Source of the DNA: an uncultured Prevotella sp.
GTDB taxonomy: Bacteria > Bacteroidota > Bacteroidia > Bacteroidales > Bacteroidaceae
DNA: 28,218 nucleotides
Direction of reading: 5' to 3'
Assembly (NCBI GenBank): GCA_900546575.1
Contig: URDM01000035.1
Span: forward strand, 1 to 28,218
Of the stretch, positions 1-5,685 are shown in pieces. Every line of letters starts with the position of its first letter. Position 1 is the stretch's first letter. Position numbers and translations under genes: made by a program. The notes under the pieces are model-generated. The model was not told the DNA's origin. It worked only from the letters and a program-made list of their open reading frames with translations, and made no database searches.

Positions 1-1
1 G

Positions 2-61
2 CAATACGTAAACTTCATTAACGACAAGCCCATTGGCAGAATTAAGTATGCACTAAATTAA
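2..61 (+). CDS. C-terminal fragment of an unknown protein
   Basis: The frame is open from the window edge to a TAA at 59-61, giving 19 residues that end in GRIKYALN. A clear intrinsic terminator follows 70 bp downstream on the same strand, which supports a real gene end. The fragment is too short to assign a family or function. Confidence 0.5.
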   Translation, partial: QYVNFINDKPIGRIKYALN

Positions 62-131
62 TTCCGCCAACAGGTATATAAAGACTATGACACAGGTTTA
101 TAGTTAGATAAGATTGTAAATTTTTTTTGGG

Positions 132-169
132 GCGTATCCGGGCAGTGATTGTCGGGATACGCTTTTTTT
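132..169 (+). terminator. Rho-independent terminator
   Basis: An 8-bp stem (GCGTATCC at 132-139, GGATACGC at 155-162) with a 15-nt loop is followed directly by seven T at 163-169. It would end transcription of the gene finishing at 61. Confidence 0.8.
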
Positions 170-187
170 ATATGCATTTAAAAACTT

Positions 188-298
188 CGTATCATGATAC
201 GTTTAAAAACATTCGTATCAAGCCATGATATGATTGTATCAAGGCATGAAACGGTCGTTTCATGGCATGATACGATTGTTTCAAAGCGCAGAACAGTG
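188..298. repeat. Array of 21-bp palindromic repeat units
   Basis: Four units of exactly 21 bp start at 215, 236, 257 and 278. Each begins GTATCA or GTTTCA, and the first three carry a GCATGA/CCATGA core that makes the unit an imperfect palindrome. A perfect 14-bp palindrome (CGTATCATGATACG, 188-201) opens the array. The same family recurs with fewer units at 12444-12491. Nothing suggests a coding sequence. Confidence 0.8.
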
Positions 299-514
299 CT
301 CTATATCATGTTCCTTGTATTAGTATCACGATATTAATGCGTCGCAGCCTCGTATTCTTCTTGCTTGTCATAGATCTCCCATGCGCTTATGTCTTTATTT
401 GAATATGACAGTATGCTATAGTTTTAATGAATGTAAAAAACTGTTGTGTTCGTGCACAATCAGTTGTTTTATATCAACTATTTCGCTAAAAGAAGCTAAA
501 AGAGTGGGCGATTG
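299..514. other. Gene-free stretch with one hairpin
   Basis: I see no convincing gene here. The 66-codon frame from 381 has an atypical composition and runs through a strong promoter. One hairpin stands out: AACTGTTGTG at 439-448 pairs with CACAA and CAGTT at 455-465 with a single bulged T. Its role is unknown. Confidence 0.4.
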
Positions 515-546
515 TTTGCGTACACACAGAAAGTTTTATACCTTTG
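515..546 (+). promoter_or_regulatory. Bacteroidetes sigma-ABfr type promoter
   Basis: TTTG at 515-518, a 20-bp spacer, then TACCTTTG at 539-546, matching the -33/-7 consensus TTTG...TAnnTTTG. Predicted start of transcription is near 550. The next gene is 340 bp away and has its own promoter, so this one appears to drive a short non-coding transcript. Confidence 0.7.
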
Positions 547-549
547 CAT

Positions 550-745
550 CGTCAAAAAGGTTAATAGATTGTTTAGGTTAGTAGTAATAGATTTAGGTTT
601 TTAGTTATTAGGTTTAAGGTAAATTTTTTATCGATTGTTTAACAGGTGACGGTGAGAGTCCGTGAGGATTTTCATTATTACGAAAACATTTTTAAGTTAA
701 ACATAAAAATGCGGCACTGCTCGATGAGAGTTGTGCCGCATTTTT
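550..745 (+). ncRNA. Candidate small RNA of about 195 nt
   Basis: The segment is bounded by a strong promoter (515-546) and a strong intrinsic terminator (706-745) and holds no plausible ORF. The 5' two thirds are AU-rich with imperfect TTAGGTTT-like repeats, followed by a small hairpin (ACGG, 7-nt loop, CCGT) at about 649-663. The length resembles 6S RNA, but I cannot demonstrate 6S structure. It could also be an untranslated leader that terminates before the thioredoxin gene. Confidence 0.5.
706..745 (+). terminator. Strong Rho-independent terminator
   Basis: A perfect 12-bp stem, AAAATGCGGCAC at 706-717 and GTGCCGCATTTT at 733-744, with a 15-nt loop and a T run. The A-rich left arm means it could also work in the other direction. 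Confidence 0.85.
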
Positions 746-785
746 GTTATGTAGTGTTGAAAAAGTATAATAAGCGGAGCGTTGT

Positions 786-817
786 TTTGGCTGTTTTGAT
801 AATAATCTGTACATTTG
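786..817 (+). promoter_or_regulatory. Promoter of the thioredoxin-like gene
   Basis: TTTG at 786-789, a 20-bp spacer and TACATTTG at 810-817. Transcription would start near 821, giving an untranslated leader of about 70 nt before the ATG at 891. Confidence 0.75.
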
Positions 818-890
818 CAATGTCAAAATGACACATATTTATACATAACGTATCTATAACGACAATAATCAACAAACAAGCAAATAGTTT

Positions 891-2000
891 ATGAAGAGTC
901 TATTCTCAACAGTAGCCCTTGCCTTTGTGGCAGTGGCTGCATTCGCCCAGCAGACAGCTGAGTACAACATCAAGGGTGCATGTGCCGCCGACGTAAAGAA
1001 GGTGTATATTGTCAATCCTATGGCACGTGGCAACAAGGCGCTGTGCGACAGCGCCGTAGTGGAGGCAGGCAAGTTTGCCCTTAAGGGCACCGCACAGAAG
1101 GACGCCCTGCTGCGCATCTACGCCAAGAACACTCCCTATGCCATGCCTTTCTTCAACGACGGCACACCCATCACAGCCGACATGGTGAAGCAGACAGTGA
1201 GCGCCTCAGAGCAGAACAACAAGCTTGTGGCTTACGACAAGGAGCTGGATGCCATGAACGCCGAGCTGCGTCCCTTCTTCGACGAGTATAACAAGGCACG
1301 CCAGTCGGGTGCCACCAACGAGCAGCTGGGCGCTTTGGGCAAGCAACTTGAGGCCAAGATGGCGCCCGTACAGGAGCGCATCAAGAACCGCACGCTCGAG
1401 ATTGTCAATGCCAATAAGGACAACCTCATACCCGCGGCTTTCCTCGGCAACCTCGTCTATGAGCTCGAATATCCGCAGCTGAAGGATTTGTTTGACGCTA
1501 AGTATGCCTACGTAAACCATCCTGCATTGGCTCGTGCCAACCAGACGGTGAAGATGCTTGCCAAGAAGGCAGCGTTCATCGGACAGAAGTTTACCGACCT
1601 TGAGGAGAACGACGTAAACGGTCAGCCCCACAAGCTCTCGGAATATCTGGGCAAGGGCAACTATGTATTGCTCGACTTCTGGGCTTCGTGGTGTGGTCCG
1701 TGCCGTGCCGAGATGCCTAACGTGAAGGCTGCCTATGAGAAGTATAAGGGCAAGGGCTTCAACATCGTAGCCCTCTCGTTCGACAACAAGCTCGAAAACT
1801 GGACTAAGGCTATTGAAGACATGCAGATGCCTTGGATTCACCTCTCTGACCTGAAGGGATGGAAGACAGTAGCCGGACAGATTTATGGCGTAAACGCAAT
1901 TCCAGCCAGCTTCCTTGTCGACCCCAACGGCACAATAATAGCAGCCGACCTGCGTGGCGAAAAGCTCGAGGCCAAGCTGAAGGAAGTGTACGGAGAGTAA
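891..2000 (+). CDS. Secreted TlpA/ResA-like thioredoxin-fold protein with DUF4369-like N-terminus
   Basis: This 369-residue protein begins with a cleavable signal peptide (hydrophobic residues 4-18, then AFAQQ), so it acts in the periplasm. Residues about 22-110 resemble the beta-rich DUF4369 domain common in Bacteroidetes, followed by a helical linker. A thioredoxin-like domain starts near residue 235, with the active-site WCGPC motif at 267-271 (cysteines 268 and 271) and a cis-proline region in NAIPASFLVDPNG. The family reduces or exchanges disulfides in exported proteins, and its substrate is unknown here. It has its own promoter and no obvious operon partner. The heptad array and REPIN-like element downstream probably end the unit. 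Confidence 0.92.
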   Translation: MKSLFSTVALAFVAVAAFAQQTAEYNIKGACAADVKKVYIVNPMARGNKALCDSAVVEAGKFALKGTAQKDALLRIYAKNTPYAMPFFNDGTPITADMVKQTVSASEQNNKLVAYDKELDAMNAELRPFFDEYNKARQSGATNEQLGALGKQLEAKMAPVQERIKNRTLEIVNANKDNLIPAAFLGNLVYELEYPQLKDLFDAKYAYVNHPALARANQTVKMLAKKAAFIGQKFTDLEENDVNGQPHKLSEYLGKGNYVLLDFWASWCGPCRAEMPNVKAAYEKYKGKGFNIVALSFDNKLENWTKAIEDMQMPWIHLSDLKGWKTVAGQIYGVNAIPASFLVDPNGTIIAADLRGEKLEAKLKEVYGE

Positions 2001-2002
2001 GG

Positions 2003-2070
2003 GGTAAGTGTTAAATGTTAAGTGCTTAATGATTAATGTTTAATTGTTAGGGTGCTTAATGATTAATTAT
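2003..2070 (+). repeat. TGTTAAA/TGTTAAG heptad array
   Basis: Right after the stop codon comes a run of degenerate 7-bp units (TGTTAAA, TGTTAAG, TGCTTAA, TGATTAA, TGTTTAA). It leads straight into the REPIN-like element. The same heptads appear at 2211-2285 (inverted), 4947-5012, 5621-5685, 10415-10468 and 13621-13687. Confidence 0.75.
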
Positions 2071-2213
2071 TAAGTTTGTGAGAAGCAGACTAACTATAGG
2101 AGGCTATGGCGTCCCCGCCATAGCCTGGGTAAGCAAACAGCGCAAGCTATAACAAAATAGAAATGTGCCTGCCAACTGCTCAGGCTATGGCGGGGACTCC
2201 ATAGCCTCCTACA
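2071..2213 (+). mobile_element. REPIN-like element, full copy 1
   Basis: Terminal inverted repeats of about 31 bp (2097-2127 and 2181-2211) begin TAGGAGGCTATGG, and each is itself a hairpin. The left one pairs GGCTATGGCG at 2102-2111 with CGCCATAGCC at 2116-2125. The roughly 55-bp middle and a tail reading AAGTTTGTGAGAAGCA on the left are shared with copy 2 at 5483-5622, which lies in the opposite orientation. It encodes nothing. The paired-hairpin design resembles REPINs or MITEs mobilised in trans; no transposase is in the window. Confidence 0.75.
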
Positions 2214-2285
2214 ATTAATCATTAATCAAGCCCCCTAACAATTAAACATTAAACACTAATCATTAAACATTAATCAAGCCACCAA
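2211..2285 (-). repeat. Heptad array in inverted orientation
   Basis: Units of the ATTAATC, ATTAAAC type (complement of TGTTTAA, TGATTAA) run from the right edge of REPIN-like copy 1 to about 2285. With the array at 2003-2070 they flank the element symmetrically. Confidence 0.65.
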
Positions 2286-2412
2286 TATTCGTGTGATTAG
2301 TGCAATTCGTGTTGAATCTTTTACCACGAATCACGCGAATCTCTCGAATCAATTCATGACAATTCGTGACCCTAAATTCATGGATAATTCATGGTAATTC
2401 GTGACTAATTAA
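2286..2412. repeat. Degenerate AATTCGTG-type repeat block
   Basis: Variants of AATTCGTG, ATTCATGG and the complement CACGAAT recur about ten times, partly as an inverted pair around TTTTACC. This completes a 425-bp gene-free stretch between the thioredoxin-like gene and the transporter. I found no clear promoter for the transporter here. Confidence 0.6.
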
Positions 2413-2425
2413 AACATTAAAATTT

Positions 2426-3790
2426 ATGGATAACAGCAAGCAAGCAACCCTCCAACTCGGCACCAAGCCCGTAGGCCGTCTGCTCATGCAGTATGCCCTG
2501 CCGGCAATAGCAGCAATGACAGCGGCATCGCTCTACAATATGACCGACAGCATCTTTATCGGACAGGGTTGCGGACCATTGGCCATCAGCGGACTGGCTA
2601 TAACATTTCCCCTGCAGAATCTCGGTGCGGCATTCGGAGCCGGCGTTGGCATAGGAGCATCGACATGCATATCAGTAAAACTCGGACAGAAAGACTATGA
2701 CACAGCCGAGCGAGTATTCGGCAATGCCGTGACCCTCAACATCATCATCGGCATAGCGTTCAGTATTATTACACTTTTGTTTCTCAACCCCATACTATTA
2801 TTCTTTGGAGCCAGCGAAGCCACGCTGCCTTATGCCCGCGAGTATATGGTAATAACGCTTGCAGGCAACGCCATATCGCACATGTTCTTTGGTATGAACG
2901 CCATATTGCGAGCTGCTTCCAAACCCCGTTCGGCTATGATGGCATCCATCATGACCGTTATTCTCAATGCCATACTGTCGCCTATATTCATCTGGCCGCT
3001 CCACATGGGCATAGGCGGAGCAGCGCTTGCTACTATCATTGCCCAAGCCACAGTGCTGGCATGGCAGCTGCGCATATTCAGCAATCCCCAGTGCATAGTC
3101 CACTTTCGTCGTGGCATCTACCGCCCCGTGTCGCACATCATCAAGAACATACTTGCCATAGGCATGTCGCCCTTTGCCATGAACGTCTGTTCGTGCATTG
3201 TCATCATATTCATCAACAACGCCCTAATGCGTTACGGAGGCGACTTGGCAGTAGGAGCCTTCGGCATCTGCAACAAGATAGCCTTCATCTTCGTGATGAT
3301 CAATATGGGTATGAACCAGGGAATGTTCCCCATTGCAGGCTACAACTACGGTGCGCGTCACTACGACCGATTGCTTCTGGCTCTGAAGTATACCATGTGT
3401 GTAGCCGTGTGTATAGCCACCACGGGCTTCATCATAGCCCAGACCATACCTTATGAGTGCGCACGACTCTTCACCACCGACGAGACCCTGATACGCATTT
3501 CGGCACATGCCTTACGCATCCTGATGCTTGTGTTCCCCGTTGTGGGCGTGCAGATGGTGTGCACGGGATTCTTCCAGAGCATAGGCAAGGCCAAGGTGAG
3601 CATGTTTCTGTCGCTGTCAAGGCAGCTACTCTTCTTGCTGCCGTTGCTTATAGTGCTGCCCAACTTCTATCAGACCGATGGCGTGTGGTATGCTCAGCCC
3701 ATAAGCGACCTCATATCTGCCGTTGTAGCAGTAACGATGCTGACTGCTTACATCAAACGCCTGAAGAAGTCGGCACCGGCAACAGTCTGA
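2426..3790 (+). CDS. MATE family multidrug efflux transporter
   Basis: The 454-residue protein is almost entirely hydrophobic, with about 12 membrane segments arranged as two homologous halves, the usual MATE size and topology. Family hallmarks are the N-terminal segment with NMTDSIFIGQGCG near residues 38-50 and the GAGVGIGASTCIS stretch after TM2. The second half carries INMGMNQGMFPIAGYNYGAR. MATE proteins of the inner membrane export cationic drugs or metabolites in exchange for Na+ or H+. The natural substrate cannot be read from sequence. It leads a tight run with the next two genes (28-bp and 0-bp gaps), so it is probably co-transcribed with them. Confidence 0.93.
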   Translation: MDNSKQATLQLGTKPVGRLLMQYALPAIAAMTAASLYNMTDSIFIGQGCGPLAISGLAITFPLQNLGAAFGAGVGIGASTCISVKLGQKDYDTAERVFGNAVTLNIIIGIAFSIITLLFLNPILLFFGASEATLPYAREYMVITLAGNAISHMFFGMNAILRAASKPRSAMMASIMTVILNAILSPIFIWPLHMGIGGAALATIIAQATVLAWQLRIFSNPQCIVHFRRGIYRPVSHIIKNILAIGMSPFAMNVCSCIVIIFINNALMRYGGDLAVGAFGICNKIAFIFVMINMGMNQGMFPIAGYNYGARHYDRLLLALKYTMCVAVCIATTGFIIAQTIPYECARLFTTDETLIRISAHALRILMLVFPVVGVQMVCTGFFQSIGKAKVSMFLSLSRQLLFLLPLLIVLPNFYQTDGVWYAQPISDLISAVVAVTMLTAYIKRLKKSAPATV

Positions 3791-3818
3791 ACGTAATATC
3801 AAAAAACGATATACATCT

Positions 3819-4457
3819 ATGAATAATAACGACAATCTTATAATAAGCGTGGGCCGACAGCTGGGTAGCGGCGGCCGTACTATAGCCAAGATGCTTGCCG
3901 ACGAGTTCGGCTGCAAGTTCTACGACCGTGAGGTGCTCAACCTTGCGGCTAAGGAGAGTGGATTCAGCGAGGAGTTTTTCGAGAAGAACGACGAGCGCAA
4001 GGGATTTCTCGACCAGATATTCCACATGCACGTGCCCTTCATCAGCGACTCGTCGTTCTACGACAACGGACTATCGCAGGAGAATCTGTTTCGTCTGCAG
4101 AGCGACGCCATACGCAAGGCTGCCACTGAGTCGCCGTGCGTATTTGTGGGCCGTTGTGCCGACTATGTGCTGCGCGAGCATCGGAACATGGTTACGGTAT
4201 TTGTCACAGCCGACATCGACGAGCGCATCAAGAACGTATGCCACCGCCTTGGATGTTCGCCCGACGAGGCTCGCAAGCTGATAGAGAGCCGTGAGGACAC
4301 ACGCTCGTCTTACTACAACTACTATACAGGTAAGCGTTGGGGCGACAGCTCGTCGTACGATCTGTGTGTCAATTCATCGTTGCTCGGACTTGAGGGTACC
4401 AAGAATTTCATAGCCGATTTCGTAAGACGAGTGCAGGCATCGACTAAAAGCAAGTAG
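3819..4457 (+). CDS. Cytidylate kinase-like protein
   Basis: The 212-residue cytoplasmic protein has a P-loop near the N-terminus (GRQLGSGGR, residues 12-20) and a kinase-like core with FVGRCADYVL. The arginine-rich lid region REDTRSSYYNYYTGKRWGD is followed by SYDLCVNSS. This pattern matches the cytidylate-kinase-like family (AAA_26 type) common in anaerobes, distinct from the true Cmk. The substrate is not established for the family, and nucleotide phosphorylation is an inference. Its stop codon (TAG, 4455-4457) directly abuts the next ATG, showing tight coupling. Confidence 0.88.
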   Translation: MNNNDNLIISVGRQLGSGGRTIAKMLADEFGCKFYDREVLNLAAKESGFSEEFFEKNDERKGFLDQIFHMHVPFISDSSFYDNGLSQENLFRLQSDAIRKAATESPCVFVGRCADYVLREHRNMVTVFVTADIDERIKNVCHRLGCSPDEARKLIESREDTRSSYYNYYTGKRWGDSSSYDLCVNSSLLGLEGTKNFIADFVRRVQASTKSK

Positions 4458-4946
4458 ATGAAACGTATTGGTATAATCAGCGACACTCATTCGTATTGGG
4501 ACGAACGCTATCGTAAGTATCTCGAACCATGCGACGAGATATGGCATTGTGGCGACTTCTGTTCTACCGAAATGGCAGAGCAGTTGGCTGCCATACGCCC
4601 TCTACGTGCAGTGTATGGCAATGGCGACGGTGCCGAACTGCGACGTATGTTTCCCGAAGTGTTGCGCTTCAAGTGTGAGGATGTAGAGGTGCTGATGAAG
4701 CACATTGGTGGTTATCCTGGCAGATACGATCCAAGTATACGCCGCGAACTGATGGAGCGTCCGCCACAGCTCTTCATCAGCGGCCATTCGCACATTCTCC
4801 GCATCAAGTACGACCGCACCCTACGTCTGCTCCATATCAATCCCGGTGCTGCCGGACGTCAGGGTTGGCAGAAGGAGCGCACAATCGTAAGGCTCACCAT
4901 CGACGGTGCAGAGATGAAGGATTGTGAGGTGGTGACGCTGGGGTAG
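4458..4946 (+). CDS. YfcE/MJ0936-type metallophosphoesterase
   Basis: The 162-residue protein carries the calcineurin-like phosphoesterase signature: D9-T-H11, G32-D33, the GNGD motif at 54-57 (usually GNCD or GNHE, N55 being the metal-bridging Asn), H82, and G-H-S-H at 109-112. These residues bind two divalent metals. The short YfcE-like family hydrolyses phosphodiesters in vitro; physiological substrates are mostly unknown. There is no signal peptide, so it is cytoplasmic. It begins immediately after the stop of the kinase-like gene, and a heptad array links it to the small membrane protein downstream. Confidence 0.9.
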   Translation: MKRIGIISDTHSYWDERYRKYLEPCDEIWHCGDFCSTEMAEQLAAIRPLRAVYGNGDGAELRRMFPEVLRFKCEDVEVLMKHIGGYPGRYDPSIRRELMERPPQLFISGHSHILRIKYDRTLRLLHINPGAAGRQGWQKERTIVRLTIDGAEMKDCEVVTLG

Positions 4947-5012
4947 TGATGAATGTGGAATGTTGAATGTGGAATGTTAAGTGTTAAGTGTTAAGTGTTG
5001 AATGTTAAGTGT
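4947..5012 (+). repeat. Heptad array between two operon genes
   Basis: About nine 7-bp units (TGTGGAA, TGTTGAA, TGTTAAG) fill the 66 bp between the phosphoesterase stop and the next start. ATG occurs at 4949, 4953, 4960, 4967, 4974 and 5002. The last opens a four-codon mini-ORF (MLSV) whose TGA (5014-5016) overlaps the next gene's ATG (5013-5015) as ATGA. Confidence 0.75.
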
Positions 5013-5216
5013 ATGAAGATAACAAAAGACAAGATAATGGAATGGCTGGCGCTGTCGGTCGGCTTCACCGTCATTTACTTTGTGATATGCATAGTTGCAA
5101 GTCTGCTCTTCGGTTGGGGACGCGACCAGACTCTCGGCAGTCTCGCCCTTGAGAGTGTGCTGTTCGGCATGCTTATGGGAGTATTGAATTTGCGGTATAT
5201 GCGCAAAGGAAAATGA
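5013..5216 (+). CDS. Small two-helix inner-membrane protein, unknown function
   Basis: The 67-residue product has a short charged N-terminus (MKITKDK), a long hydrophobic helix at about residues 11-33 (ALSVGFTVIYFVICIVASLL), a polar loop with GRDQT, and a second helix at about 42-58. It ends RYMRKGK, which suggests a cytoplasmic C-terminus. I chose the ATG at 5013 because a longer frame from a GTG at 4995 would read through heptad repeat. It follows the phosphoesterase on the same strand. No family is recognised. Confidence 0.65.
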   Translation: MKITKDKIMEWLALSVGFTVIYFVICIVASLLFGWGRDQTLGSLALESVLFGMLMGVLNLRYMRKGK

Positions 5217-5226
5217 TGTTAAAGAA

Positions 5227-5336
5227 AAAAGGAGTCCTTTTGCACTTCAAATGTATTCGTTTTGAGGTGTAAAAGGAGTCCTTTTGCATTCCAAAAGGAC
5301 TCGTTTTGCAAGCCAAAAGGAGCCCTTTTCGAATTA
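5227..5336. repeat. Array of five 22-bp palindromic units
   Basis: Units start at 5227, 5249, 5271, 5293 and 5315, each exactly 22 bp. Four begin AAAAGGA and carry a palindromic core of the type AAAAGGAnTCCTTTT, most followed by GCA; the second unit is diverged. It lies just after the small membrane protein, between convergent genes. The sequence differs from the 21-bp arrays but the architecture is the same. Confidence 0.8.
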
Positions 5337-5471
5337 GGAATTTTGATTTTTGAATTTTGAGTTGTTCTCGGCTACGCCTGCGATTTTGAATTATTGAGTT
5401 TTGAATTGTTGCCTGTGGAAATTAGGAATTTTGATTTTTGAATTTTGAATTGTTCTCGGCTACGCCTGCGA
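5332..5471. repeat. 52-bp direct repeat, two copies
   Basis: Positions 5332-5383 and 5420-5471 are nearly identical (one G/A difference seen). Each has an AT-rich half with TTTTGAA motifs and a GC-richer half, CTCGGCTACGCCTGCG. The copies are 88 bp apart and contain no coding sequence. Confidence 0.8.
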
Positions 5472-5482
5472 CTGCAAATTAT

Positions 5483-5622
5483 TAGGAGGCTATGGCGTCC
5501 TCGCCTTAGCCTGAGCAGTCTGTCGGCTCATTCCTATTTGTTATAGTTTGTGTTGTCTGCTTGCTCAGGTTATGGCGGGGACGCCATAACCTCCTACAGT
5601 TAGCTTTGCTTCTCACAAACTT
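5483..5622 (-). mobile_element. REPIN-like element, full copy 2 (inverted)
   Basis: This is the reverse-complement counterpart of the element at 2071-2213. It has terminal inverted repeats starting TAGGAGGC (5483) and ending CCTCCTA (5596), a matching internal stretch (CTATTTGTTATAG-like), and the shared tail complementary to AAGTTTGTGAGAAGCA at about 5604-5622. Two inner-hairpin positions have drifted (GCCTTAGCC, GGTTATGG). It lies between convergent genes. Confidence 0.75.
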
Positions 5623-5685
5623 AACACTTAACATTTCACATTCAACATTCCAAACTCAACATTCAACATTCAACATTCCACATTG
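5621..5685 (-). repeat. Heptad array after the beta-barrel gene
   Basis: Read on the minus strand, TGTGGAA, TGTTGAA, TGTTGAG and TGTTAAG units start right after the stop of the barrel gene and run into REPIN-like copy 2. This repeats the gene end, heptads, REPIN order seen at 2003-2213. Confidence 0.75.

Noticed and set aside
188..298. CRISPR array
   Set aside because: Units are contiguous 21-bp repeats with no unique spacers, and no cas genes are present; the same holds for the 22-bp array at 5227-5336.
381..581. Open frame of 66 codons before the small-RNA candidate
   Set aside because: Atypical composition, no family resemblance, and it contains the entire promoter at 515-546.
649..668. 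Possible riboswitch core (GGTGACGGTGAGAGTCCG)
   Set aside because: Only a 4-bp stem forms, and it does not match the conserved cores of TPP, cobalamin or FMN riboswitches.
646..831. Open frame of 61 codons starting GTG
   Set aside because: It runs through a strong terminator hairpin and the next gene's promoter.
2798..3136. Antisense frames inside the MATE gene
   Set aside because: Byproducts of GC-biased codon positions; no start signals and low-complexity His/Arg/Cys-rich translation.
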